Assembly: GCA_002869925.2 (NCBI GenBank)
Contig: NEWT02000035.1
Span: forward strand, 1-44,983
Direction: 5' to 3'
DNA length: 44,983 bases
Origin: Nitrospira sp. CG24A
GTDB lineage: Bacteria > Nitrospirota > Nitrospiria > Nitrospirales > Nitrospiraceae
Each line of letters opens with the position of its first letter. The stretch's first letter is position 1. The notes under the pieces are model-generated. The model worked only from the letters and a program-made list of their open reading frames with translations, made no database searches and was not told the DNA's origin. Made by a program: the position numbers and the translations under genes. This document shows positions 19,215-26,318 of the stretch, piece by piece.

Positions 19215-19442
19215 GGTGAGCGGTTGGATGTCGATCTTGAACTGGTGACAAGGCCAGCGCCGAAAGGATGCGCGCAGAGCGGAGAAGTCGTCTATCACAA
19301 TGTGGTATCGGCGCGGGCAGACGAGCCTGAGCGATCCGCTTGGTCACTCTCAGACAATGTCGACTATCACCGCTGGAGCCGCGAGGCATTAGACCGGAGC
19401 ATCAGGCAGACGGTCGACGATTTGCATCGCGCATTTGATTAA
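19215..19442 (+). pseudogene. C-terminal fragment of an unrelated protein
   Basis: The plus frame encodes ERLDVDLELVTRPAPKG, then CAQSGEVVYHNVVSARADEP, then ERSAWSLSDNVDYHRWS, and ends ALDRSIRQTVDDLHRAFD before the stop. The composition is that of a real soluble protein and the last helix resembles ends of periplasmic lipoproteins. The start is lost at the junction with the truncated MFS gene on the other strand. Function is unknown. Boundaries are approximate on the left. Confidence 0.4.
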
Positions 19443-19465
19443 CTGTCCGTACAGGGAGCTCGCAC

Positions 19466-19681
19466 ATGATTCATTGCCGGAACTGCTTTCAGCAACGGGG
19501 GGCCGCTATTGCCGGGAGTCTGTTTATCATTTGGCTGGTCACGGCTTGCACCAGCGACCAATCTAAACCCCTTCCACCGCCAACGCCGGACCAAGTACGG
19601 GGTCATGCCGACCGGACCTTCGAAAAGCTCAGGCTAGAGGAACAGGAACGAAGCGGTCAGCCGGCGGTACCACGATACTAG
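19466..19681 (+). CDS. Small lipoprotein, duplicated copy B
   Basis: A 71-residue paralogue of the protein at 18245, with AGGGAG 8 nt before the ATG. The signal peptide (MIHCRNCFQQRGAAIAGSLF onward) ends in lipobox LVTAC. The mature part is TSDQSKPLPPPTPDQVRGHA, then FEKLRLEEQERSGQ and PRY. Its stop codon TAG (19679-19681) is the first three bases of the 18-bp terminal inverted repeat of the element at 19679-19799, so the element was inserted at or next to the stop. Both copies remain open and well conserved, which argues that both are under selection. Confidence 0.75.
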   Translation: MIHCRNCFQQRGAAIAGSLFIIWLVTACTSDQSKPLPPPTPDQVRGHADRTFEKLRLEEQERSGQPAVPRY

Positions 19682-19799
19682 CCCGCATTATTCAGGACGG
19701 TTCGTCGCGAAATCGTTGGGCCGCGTCGCGAGAGCGGCAGGCTCGTCGTAGCAGCGGATCGGCGATTGCAGCAGAAATCCCCCTGAATAATGCGGGCTA
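19679..19799. mobile_element. MITE-like element with 18-bp perfect terminal inverted repeats
   Basis: Left end TAGCCCGCATTATTCAGG (19679-19696) and right end CCTGAATAATGCGGGCTA (19782-19799) are perfect inverted repeats. The 121-bp unit encodes nothing. The 12-bp tip recurs at 23740 and 33378. This is the structure of a non-autonomous insertion element mobilised by a transposase encoded elsewhere. No clear target-site duplication is visible (flanks CGATAC and AACTTAG). Confidence 0.6.
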
Positions 19800-19802
19800 A
19801 AC

Positions 19803-20178
19803 TTAGGCCTGCCTATTTGATCTGGACAGTGTCCATCCCACAAACTGGACAAACGGTTTCACAAGCGGTAATTCACAGAGAAGTTGCTGGCGAGATGCCC
19901 GCGCTACTTGGCGCGCTTCATGAAATGTGCCAAGAAGGCTGGACGAGACCAGCAGCCGAAAGACGCCTGAGAGAAAGAAGACAAAGGGCAAATTGGAGAT
20001 AGGATGGAGGACAACCCCTCCCCACTCGATTCGGGAGGGAAGATGCTCAACCAACCAGCTTCCAAGCAAGGCTCCTATCGACCATCCTAGAGCATTGACC
20101 GTACTGTACAGCGCGATGGCTTTCGCTCGTTCCTCCGGTCTGACCGAATCGAACACATAGTTTTGCAGGCCTAAGGCC
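19803..20178 (-). pseudogene. Truncated MFS transporter, copy B
   Basis: Diverged duplicate of the transporter at 18478 (similarity is obvious in DNA and protein). Only the last four or so membrane segments remain: GLQNYVFDSVRPEERAKAIA, then ALYSTVNALGWSIGALLGSW, and the tail LVKPFVQFVGWTLSRSNRQA. The match to the other copy stops at about 20172-20178, directly where the NXR-associated gene begins on the plus strand. The minus frame beyond that point is merely antisense to the NXR gene. This fixes the left border of the NXR block as a rearrangement junction. Confidence 0.7.
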
Positions 20179-20181
20179 CCG

Positions 20182-20583
20182 ATGCTGAGGAAAGAAGACC
20201 GGTTCAAAGAGTTTCGCTCCTGGTACCGCAAGATTCCCGCGCCGCAATTGAAATCGGTGTTTGAGGGGTTGTGGCAGACGAGTTTCTTTACCCACTCGGA
20301 ACTGATTGAGATGGCGTCGGATACCTTACGTGTCATGGATCGTGCGGTGGATGTCGAGGGAGGCGAGGTTCCGGAAACAGAAAATAAAGTCATGCTGATG
20401 CCGGGATTTCCCTGCCCGCTGTGCCGGTTCCCGACTTATTCGTGGGTCGAGGATATGGGCAACAAGCTCGAGTCCTATGTGCTCGATTTCATCCGTGAGA
20501 ATCACCCTGGCTGGGACATCGAGTTCGGGGCCTGCGATCGTTGTGTCGAGGTCTATAAGCTGCGTGCCGATGGTGTTATGTAA
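20182..20583 (+). CDS. NXR-cluster Cys-rich hypothetical protein
   Basis: A 133-residue soluble protein with two CxxC pairs, FPCPLCRFPTY (about residues 76-86) and GACDRCVEVY (about 117-126). They probably bind one metal ion in a rubredoxin- or zinc-ribbon-like way. In Nitrospira a protein of this kind accompanies nitrite-oxidoreductase genes, between nxrB and the ferredoxin (from memory of such loci). The ATG at 20182 is preceded by TAAGG. The reading frame is open upstream to a stop at 20158, inside the truncated MFS copy, so the true N-terminus and promoter may have been lost at the junction. The next gene starts 13 nt after the stop. Confidence 0.7.
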   Translation: MLRKEDRFKEFRSWYRKIPAPQLKSVFEGLWQTSFFTHSELIEMASDTLRVMDRAVDVEGGEVPETENKVMLMPGFPCPLCRFPTYSWVEDMGNKLESYVLDFIRENHPGWDIEFGACDRCVEVYKLRADGVM

Positions 20584-20596
20584 CGGGGGCATCATT

Positions 20597-21196
20597 GTGG
20601 CCACCGATCCGATCTATGGGCGTCGCGACTTCCTCAAAGACTCTGTGGTGTCCGTTGCCAAAGCGGCACAAGAGTTTTCCAAACACCAACATGCTGCACC
20701 GGAACAACCGGCTCCACCCCCGGTGCGAATCGATTGGCTGCGCCCGCCAGGCGCGGCTGACGAAGCGTTATTTTTAGAGCGATGCACTCAATGCGGTGAC
20801 TGTGCCAAGGTCTGTCCGTACGGGTCGATTTCCTTTCATCCGCAGAACGGGACCCCGATAATTTTTGCCGATCAGATGCCGTGCTATCTCTGTGAGGACG
20901 TGCCCTGTATTACGGCCTGTGCGACTGAAGCGTTGCTTCCGGTCGAAGGGCCAGAGCAGATACGAATGGGCCTCGCAGTGGTGTCGCACCGTGTCTGCAC
21001 GGCAGGGCAAGGCTGCCATGCCTGTGCATCGAAATGTCCCACGGATGCCTTATCGATGGACTTTGATCAACAGCGTCTTGTGGTGAAAGCTGAACATTGC
21101 GTGGGATGCGGGTTGTGTGAACAGGTGTGCCGGACCGTGAACGATCGCGTGGCCATTCGGGTTACACCCGTGAGATTATTGGCGTCAGCGCATTGA
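20597..21196 (+). CDS. Tat-type ferredoxin with four Fe-S cluster motifs (NapG/MauM-like)
   Basis: Start set at GTG 20597 (CGGGGG 7 nt upstream), giving 199 residues and placing the twin-arginine motif GRRDFLK at residues 8-14. Four cysteine clusters follow: CTQCGDCAKVCP, CYLCEDVPCITACA, CTAGQGCHACASKCP and CVGCGLCEQVCRTV, the layout of NapG/MauM-type polyferredoxins. The N-terminal hydrophobic stretch is weak, so export, or simply proof-reading by Tat, remains uncertain. It would pass electrons between haem and molybdopterin subunits of a nitrite-oxidoreductase-type complex. It lies 13 nt after the Cys-rich gene and is probably co-transcribed. Confidence 0.85.
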   Translation: MATDPIYGRRDFLKDSVVSVAKAAQEFSKHQHAAPEQPAPPPVRIDWLRPPGAADEALFLERCTQCGDCAKVCPYGSISFHPQNGTPIIFADQMPCYLCEDVPCITACATEALLPVEGPEQIRMGLAVVSHRVCTAGQGCHACASKCPTDALSMDFDQQRLVVKAEHCVGCGLCEQVCRTVNDRVAIRVTPVRLLASAH

Positions 21197-21318
21197 TGAT
21201 TCACAAGGCCGGTCTGAATGTGAGAGGGGAAATCTTGAAGAGATGCCGCGGCTGCTGAGAGAAAATATTTTGAATAATCCTGAGTTGAGATTATCTCTTG
21301 TGAGTGGGAAGATCGTGC

Positions 21319-21347
21319 TTGACAACCCTTGAGCCGATACCTACGAT
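21319..21347 (+). promoter_or_regulatory. sigma70-like promoter of chaperone-nxrC unit
   Basis: TTGACA (21319-21324), 17-nt spacer, TACGAT (21342-21347), 81 nt before the chaperone start. A consensus -35 box with optimal spacing and a 4/6 -10 box. It implies that chaperone, small membrane protein and NxrC can be expressed separately from the two genes upstream. Confidence 0.5.
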
Positions 21348-21428
21348 ACGGGAGTTTTATGCCAATGGTTTGGCTCGCATGTTCGGGAAATATTCCGGGC
21401 ATGAGGGCAAACCGAGGAATCGATTCGC

Positions 21429-22394
21429 ATGACGAGTAAGCAGCCTGTACAAACACATTCTCAGGCCGGGGTCATCCCGGCGTCGCCAGCCTTGAAAGAT
21501 TCACCCGCAGTCGAACGTGCGCTTAATCGCAGTAAGCTCTATCTCCTGGTGTCGTGGAGTCAGTTGTATCCGGAGGATGAAGAGTTTCTCGATTACGTGC
21601 AATGTGGAGAGTTTATTGAGGATGGACGAGCGGCGCTCGATACCTTAGATGCGACGCTTGACGGCATCGGCGGCGAGAGGGCCAAGCTTAAATTGGTATT
21701 GCTGCGTAAACAGTTCGATCAGATTGAGAAAGTGATCGCGTCGGAATGTGTCAACTGGCAACTGACCGATCTACAAGCCGAGCATCGCCGAGTCTTCAGT
21801 AACGTCATCACGCTCGATTGTCCTCCTTACGAAACCCTATTCGGAAACGACCACGTATTCGCACAATCGCAAGTGATGGGTGATATCGCCGGGTTCTATC
21901 GTGCGTTCGGTGTGGAGTTATCTAAAGATATCCATGAGCGACTGGATCATTTGAGCGTCGAATTCGAGTTTATGCATTTTCTGGCCTACAAAGAATCGTA
22001 TTCCCGCTGCCACGATGGAGCAGACAAGACACAGATTGTCCTGGACGCGCAGAAAAAATTTGTCAAGAATCATATCGGTCGATGGGTCCCGCTGTTTTGC
22101 CGGATGTTGGTCAAGAAAGCCGGGTCAGGGTTTTACAAACACGTGGCGGACTTGATGGCGGAATGGATGGATTTTGAAGTGGCGTTCCTCGGCGTCGCGC
22201 CTCAGCCCTACTCAGAGACCGATTATCGTCCGGCGACGTTCAATTCGCCGGAAGGCCAGACCTATGAGTGTGGTGCGCAGGATCAGGGGAACGAGCTGAG
22301 TCTGTTGTTGAACGAAGTTGGAGCAGAGTCGTTCTTGGACAAGAAGGATCAAGGCAAAGACAAAGAGGGAGAGGGGCCAGTCGGTACGGCCTAA
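21429..22394 (+). CDS. TorD/NarJ-family molybdoenzyme chaperone
   Basis: A 321-residue cytoplasmic protein. After a disordered N-terminus (1-30) comes the all-helical TorD fold: SKLYLLVSWSQLYPEDEEFL (about 35-54), LTDLQAEHRRVFSN (about 111-124), DCPPYETLFG (the conserved P.Y.t....G region), QVMGDIAGFYRAFGVEL and DHLSVEFEFMHFLAYKE. This is the pattern of chaperones that hold the catalytic subunit of DMSO-reductase-type enzymes until the Mo cofactor is inserted. The protein is longer than typical TorD (about 200) owing to N- and C-terminal extensions. In this block it presumably serves NxrA, which is not encoded in the window. Confidence 0.85.
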   Translation: MTSKQPVQTHSQAGVIPASPALKDSPAVERALNRSKLYLLVSWSQLYPEDEEFLDYVQCGEFIEDGRAALDTLDATLDGIGGERAKLKLVLLRKQFDQIEKVIASECVNWQLTDLQAEHRRVFSNVITLDCPPYETLFGNDHVFAQSQVMGDIAGFYRAFGVELSKDIHERLDHLSVEFEFMHFLAYKESYSRCHDGADKTQIVLDAQKKFVKNHIGRWVPLFCRMLVKKAGSGFYKHVADLMAEWMDFEVAFLGVAPQPYSETDYRPATFNSPEGQTYECGAQDQGNELSLLLNEVGAESFLDKKDQGKDKEGEGPVGTA

Positions 22395-22489
22395 CCCACG
22401 TATCAGTTCAATCGACCCTCGTATTGTGTTATATGATGACGATTTTTGGGCCGCCGCTCTTTATTTTTCATTAAGAAGAGGCGTATTCT

Positions 22490-22609
22490 ATGAAAACAGA
22501 AGAGAAGCCAAAGCCTCAAAGCAACCGTTTAAGAATTGGTCTTCTGGTTGTGTCGGTGATCGTGGGCGTACTGTTAGCCATTTTCTCTATGATGAATGAT
22601 CCGCGTTAA
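22490..22609 (+). CDS. 39-residue single-span membrane protein in NXR block
   Basis: ATG at 22490 with AAGAAGAGG 8 nt upstream, TAA at 22607-22609. The product is a charged N-terminus (MKTEEKPKPQSNRLRIG), one hydrophobic span (LLVVSVIVGVLLAIFSMM) and a four-residue tail. By the positive-inside rule the N-terminus faces the cytoplasm. It lies 95 nt after the chaperone gene and 52 nt before nxrC, all on the same strand. No family is recognised. Its position suggests a small anchoring or accessory subunit of the nitrite-oxidoreductase complex, which is inference. Confidence 0.6.
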   Translation: MKTEEKPKPQSNRLRIGLLVVSVIVGVLLAIFSMMNDPR

Positions 22610-22661
22610 TCGTCGGCCTGACATTGAGCAGTCTTTTTTTACTTGAGAGGAGGGGTATCCT

Positions 22662-23612
22662 ATGAGTGTAGTGCAGACACACAGTAAGGGTGTGGTGCTC
22701 GGCATTCTTCTCTCTGCGTTGATCGTGGGCGTCATGCTGACGATTGGGCAGGTTCCGTTGGCTGTCAGCCAGCCGGTCACCATTCCGGCGAAGATGGTCA
22801 AGGGTGCGATTCCGATGGATGGCGCCAACCCGGTATGGGAGGGCGTGCCTGGGGTGATCGTGCCATTGAGCGGTCAGTTGATCACCACGCCGATGCACCC
22901 GAATATTTCGGTCAAGTCGGTGTTCGTGAAAGCCATGACGAACGGCAAAGAGATGGGTCTTCGTATCGAATGGCAGGATCAGACCAAGAACGATACCACC
23001 ATCGGTCCCCAGGATTTCAGGGATCAGGCGGCGGTTATGTTCCCGGTCAACACGGCTGGCGCGCCACCATTCCAGTGCATGGGTCAGTCAGGCGGTACGA
23101 CCAACATCTGGCGGTGGAACGCCGAGTGGCAGAAGGATATCGGCAAAGATAGCGCAGGTATCTGGGACGTTGACGACCAATACCCAGGCATTTTCTGGGA
23201 CTATTATTTCGAAGAGCCGGCGGGCGGCGTGACCTATCCTGACCGGATCGGCCGAAGCCTCGGGCCCTTCAATCCTGGCATCTGGTCTGGCAACATCATG
23301 TCTGATCCGACGTTGCGTGTGAGCTCGGTTGAGGATCTGAACGCCAATGGGTTCAGCACCCTCACCACGCAAGCACATCAAGATGTCATCGGAAACGGTG
23401 TGTGGGAACCTGCCGGTTCCATCAAGGGCGGTGGATACAACGGTCCAACGTGGCGCGTGGTCGTGAAGCGCACCTTGGAAACCGGCGATGCCAACGATAC
23501 CCAATTCAAAGCGGGAATGTCTGTACCTATCGCGTTTGCGGTATGGGATGGGAACAACATCGAGCGTAACGGCATGAAGGCGCTCTCCACCTGGTTTACT
23601 CTGAAGCTGTAG
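22662..23612 (+). CDS. nxrC: Nitrite oxidoreductase gamma subunit (haem b-binding), NxrC-like
   Basis: A 316-residue exported protein with a strong GAGAGGAGG before the ATG. The N-terminal signal (GVVLGILLSALIVGVML) is followed by IPAKMVKGAIPMDGANPVWE. The rest matches the gamma subunit of type II DMSO-reductase enzymes (ethylbenzene-dehydrogenase-like haem-binding fold): RIEWQDQTKNDTT, DQAAVMFPVN, TNIWRWNAEWQKD, the acidic DVDDQYPG segment and VVKRTLE near the end. Such subunits carry one haem b and pass electrons from the catalytic unit. In Nitrospira NxrC is on the periplasmic side with NxrA and NxrB. No nxrA or nxrB is present here. A terminator follows. Confidence 0.85.
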   Translation: MSVVQTHSKGVVLGILLSALIVGVMLTIGQVPLAVSQPVTIPAKMVKGAIPMDGANPVWEGVPGVIVPLSGQLITTPMHPNISVKSVFVKAMTNGKEMGLRIEWQDQTKNDTTIGPQDFRDQAAVMFPVNTAGAPPFQCMGQSGGTTNIWRWNAEWQKDIGKDSAGIWDVDDQYPGIFWDYYFEEPAGGVTYPDRIGRSLGPFNPGIWSGNIMSDPTLRVSSVEDLNANGFSTLTTQAHQDVIGNGVWEPAGSIKGGGYNGPTWRVVVKRTLETGDANDTQFKAGMSVPIAFAVWDGNNIERNGMKALSTWFTLKL

Positions 23613-23676
23613 TCGTAAGGACGTTGGTCATGAGAGGCTGACGCCCTCTAGAGTTCAGAGCGATACACAGCGAAAG

Positions 23677-23715
23677 CCCCAGTTCGGCGTCAAGCCGGGC
23701 TGGGGTTTCTTATTT
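23677..23715 (+). terminator. Rho-independent terminator after nxrC
   Basis: CCCCAG (23677-23682) pairs with CTGGGG (23700-23705), and an inner CGGC pairs with GCCG. A T-rich run TTTCTTATTT follows. It lies 65 nt after the nxrC stop and closes the NXR unit. Confidence 0.75.
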
Positions 23716-23739
23716 GTGTGCCGACGGAAGAGGGGATAC

Positions 23740-23751
23740 TAGCCCGTATTA
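23740..23751 (+). repeat. Isolated element tip, TAGCCCGTATTA
   Basis: Matches the terminal repeat of the element at 19679 in 11 of 12 bases. The similarity continues (TCATGATGGTTCGTC here, TCAGGACGGTTCGTC there), so about 30 nt of the element end are present without a partner end nearby. It is a solo remnant. Confidence 0.45.
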
Positions 23752-23895
23752 CTCATGATGGTTCGTCAAGACGTCACGCCGTCGCTACGCATAACAGATG
23801 CGCGAGTGGCAAGAACTATGTGGCCGGATCTTGTAATATAGTACTGCGCAATTTCTCCCATTCGATCTTTGTGGCTCGACTCCACGCTCACCTCG

Positions 23896-23924
23896 TTGAC
23901 ACGCCCTGTTTCGGACAGTAACCT
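23896..23924 (+). promoter_or_regulatory. Promoter adjacent to start codon
   Basis: TTGACA (23896-23901), 17-nt spacer, TAACCT (23919-23924). The -10 box is weak but keeps the key T-A...T. It ends only 8 nt before the ATG at 23933, so transcription would begin at or beside the start codon. No ribosome binding site is visible, consistent with a leaderless message. Confidence 0.35.
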
Positions 23925-23932
23925 CTTTTGAC

Positions 23933-24625
23933 ATGATGATGGGATTGATGATTGTCGGGCGGACTCGACTGCGTGCCCTGTTTGAACGTCCAGCGTTGCT
24001 TGTGCGGGCAGGAATGGTCTGCCTCGGCATAGCAATGATACTGTGGTTAGGCGGTGCGCTGGCGTTTGCCCAAGGCCGCTTCACGGATGTGTTGGTGTCG
24101 GTCGTCAAAAACAAAGTGGTTGCAGTCAATGGAGTGGGGCCGTCCGAGATTGACCTCGGAGTGGGCGAAACCGTTGTGAGCACCAAGGCATTCGGTTTGA
24201 CGGGACTGGCAATTACTTCCACGAGATTATTGGGATTCTCATCGCAACTTCGCCACTGGGGCGAACAGTCACTGAGCGTGGACGAGCATGTCAACCGGTC
24301 GGAGGTCCTCCGAGAATTATGCGTTGTGGCTACGGAGCGGAGCCTCTATGGGTTTCAGGAAACCCTCGCGCATTGGACGACTGAGGGCTTAGGCATGTCT
24401 GAACGGGTTCAGGAGCTGCGTGCCCATGGCCACGTGGCGTTGGTTGTGACGACGGAACGGTTAGTGGCATTCTCGGCGTTCATGAGCCGGTTTCACGCGA
24501 TGCCACTTCAAGGAGAAGAACTGGTACAGGGCATTGAGAACACCGGCGATGCTGTTCTTGTCAAGACAAGCCGACGGACGTTAATGTTTCGTAGTCGTAT
24601 TTCCGGCTGGACCGAAATGCGCTGA
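23933..24625 (+). CDS. Secreted four-repeat beta protein, copy A
   Basis: A 230-residue exported protein. A long N-terminal region ends in a signal-peptide core (MVCLGIAMILWLGGALAFA) cleaved near residue 47. The mature part has four imperfect repeats of about 40 residues, each with the core T..RL.GF.S.......: TSTRLLGFSSQLRHW, TERSLYGFQETLAHW, TERLVAFSAFMSRF and TSRRTLMFRSRISGW. This suggests a small beta-propeller-like or stacked-sheet fold. It is paralogous to the protein at 33560, on the opposite strand 9 kb away. The family is not recognised and nothing indicates an enzyme. The start is uncertain because no ribosome site is visible. Confidence 0.7.
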   Translation: MMMGLMIVGRTRLRALFERPALLVRAGMVCLGIAMILWLGGALAFAQGRFTDVLVSVVKNKVVAVNGVGPSEIDLGVGETVVSTKAFGLTGLAITSTRLLGFSSQLRHWGEQSLSVDEHVNRSEVLRELCVVATERSLYGFQETLAHWTTEGLGMSERVQELRAHGHVALVVTTERLVAFSAFMSRFHAMPLQGEELVQGIENTGDAVLVKTSRRTLMFRSRISGWTEMR

Positions 24626-24786
24626 AGGTGGGTGGTGTACGCGACGAACACGTGCTGCTGGATCGCATGATTCATGATCGTTCGCCAGCGAGATCGCAGA
24701 GCGGCGTGCGGAGCGCGTCCGCGCATGTTGCGATTGTCGAATGGCTGAGGGTGCCATGTGCTCGCGTTGGGCTGTGGGAGGGAACT

Positions 24787-25569
24787 ATGAAGCGGATATA
24801 CATTATGGTGGTTGCAGCGGTGCTCTTGGCCTCGTCGGGAGCTTCGGCTGAAGTTCAAACAAGGGAAATTGAATACAAAGAGGGCGAGACGGTTCTGCAG
24901 GGGCTCATGGCCTGGGATGACGCCTCGAAAGCTCGACGTCCCGGCGTGCTCGTCGTCCACGAGTGGTGGGGCCACAACGAGCATGCGCGGCATCAGGCGA
25001 AACGACTTGCGGGGGCCGGCTACGTTGGCTTTGCACTGGATATGTATGGGAAAGGCAAGGTCACCACGCATCCGAAGGACGCCCAGGGTTTCATGGCCGA
25101 GGTCAAGAAAGACCCTATGGTGATCCCGGCGAGATTTCACGTGGCGCTCGAGCTCGTCAAACAGGATCCCCACGTCTCGGCAGAGAACATTGCCGCGATC
25201 GGATACTGTTTCGGTGGGGCTGTGGTTCTTGACGAGGCACGTGCCGGGGCCGATTTGGATGCGGTGGTCAGTTTTCACGGTGCGCTCGCGACGAAGAGTC
25301 CTGCGGAACCGGGTAAGGTTCGGGCTCGGGTTCTCGTGCTGACCGGCGCAGCCGATCCGTTTGTTCCGAAGGACCAAGTGGAGGCTTTTACTCAGGAGAT
25401 GAAGGCGGCGAGGGCGATGTTCCGCGTGGTCACCTATCCGGGCGTGAAGCACGGATTCACCAATCCGGATGCCGGCGAGGCAGGGATGGATGCCCTCGAG
25501 TACAATGCGGAGGCCGACCAGAAGTCTTGGACAGCGATGCTGGAGCTATTGAAAGACGTGTTCCATTGA
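24787..25569 (+). CDS. Exported dienelactone hydrolase family protein
   Basis: Start set at 24787 (GGGAGGGA upstream); the longer open frame is not protein-like. The 260-residue product has a Sec signal (MKRIYIMVVAAVLLASSGAS) cleaved near residue 21. The alpha/beta-hydrolase domain has nucleophile C141 in GYCFGG, D190 in GAADPFVP and H222 in KHGFTNP, plus the family's E59 in VVHEWWG. All triad positions are intact. Dienelactone hydrolases open cyclic esters; the exported, Nitrospira-type versions have no known substrate. There is 160 nt to the preceding gene, and the next gene is an unrelated hemerythrin. Confidence 0.9.
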   Translation: MKRIYIMVVAAVLLASSGASAEVQTREIEYKEGETVLQGLMAWDDASKARRPGVLVVHEWWGHNEHARHQAKRLAGAGYVGFALDMYGKGKVTTHPKDAQGFMAEVKKDPMVIPARFHVALELVKQDPHVSAENIAAIGYCFGGAVVLDEARAGADLDAVVSFHGALATKSPAEPGKVRARVLVLTGAADPFVPKDQVEAFTQEMKAARAMFRVVTYPGVKHGFTNPDAGEAGMDALEYNAEADQKSWTAMLELLKDVFH

Positions 25570-25726
25570 AGACGTCCATCCGTGTGCGGGGGATATGCCG
25601 TTCATCGAATAGAGCATCAGTCGGAGCCGGTTAGCATGAGGCGGTCGTGTCTCGGAATTCTCCAGTGTGGAGTCATTCTCCGCGCAGGAACGTCAATTGT
25701 GCCAACGGCATAATCGGAGGCGACGG

Positions 25727-26254
25727 ATGAACCCGGGAGAGACCAAAAAGGCCGGGCCTATCACAGACTTTCTGGTGAAAGACCATGGGCGACTGGAAGG
25801 CCTGCTGCAATCGGCTATGGCTCAGGCTGGTGCTGTCGATCAGAACACGTATGATCAATTTCGAGCCGGACTGCTCCGCCACATCGGTATGGAGGAAAAA
25901 ATTCTCCTGCCCGCCGCCCAGCGGCTGCGAGGCGGGGCGCCACTTTCTATTGCGGCCAAGCTCCGGCTGGATCATGGGGCCATCGCGTCGTTGCTCATGC
26001 CTCCTCCCGCGGCTTCCGTCATTGCGACGATCCGTGCTGTTCTTAAGGTCCACAATACAATAGAAGAAGGCCCTGGAGGCCTGTATGAAACCTGCGACGA
26101 GCTGGCCGTCTCAGAATCTACAGAGCTTCTGGCCAAACTCCAGGCGGCACCGGAGCTGGCTGTGCTGCCCTGCTCCGATAGTCCCGTCGTGATGCCCGCT
26201 GTTCAGCGGGCACTGGAGCGAGCTGGGTATGGCTTCATCGAAGGTACAATATAA
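25727..26254 (+). CDS. Hemerythrin HHE-domain protein
   Basis: Start set at 25727 (GGAGG 7 nt upstream). The 175-residue cytoplasmic protein has a four-helix hemerythrin-like domain. Candidate iron ligands are DHGRLEGLL (about 22-30), LRHIGMEEKIL (about 51-61), LRLDHGAIASLL (about 80-91) and KVHNTIEEGPGGLYE (about 109-123). The His/Glu pattern is that of di-iron HHE proteins used in O2, NO or iron sensing and storage. A C-terminal stretch (AVLPCSDSPVVM onward) is outside the domain. A decayed copy of its middle part lies at 27958. Confidence 0.85.
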   Translation: MNPGETKKAGPITDFLVKDHGRLEGLLQSAMAQAGAVDQNTYDQFRAGLLRHIGMEEKILLPAAQRLRGGAPLSIAAKLRLDHGAIASLLMPPPAASVIATIRAVLKVHNTIEEGPGGLYETCDELAVSESTELLAKLQAAPELAVLPCSDSPVVMPAVQRALERAGYGFIEGTI

Positions 26255-26318
26255 AAGATTCCAGCGAGGTAGAAGCATTCCTGAAATCGCCGTTGTCCGT
26301 TTCCTTAGGAGGTCACCG

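Noticed and set aside
19390-20393. Upstream extensions of the two MFS frames (19214-19389 and 20179-20393)
   Set aside because: The extra residues are antisense to other protein-like sequence and have no membrane character, so they do not belong to the transporters.
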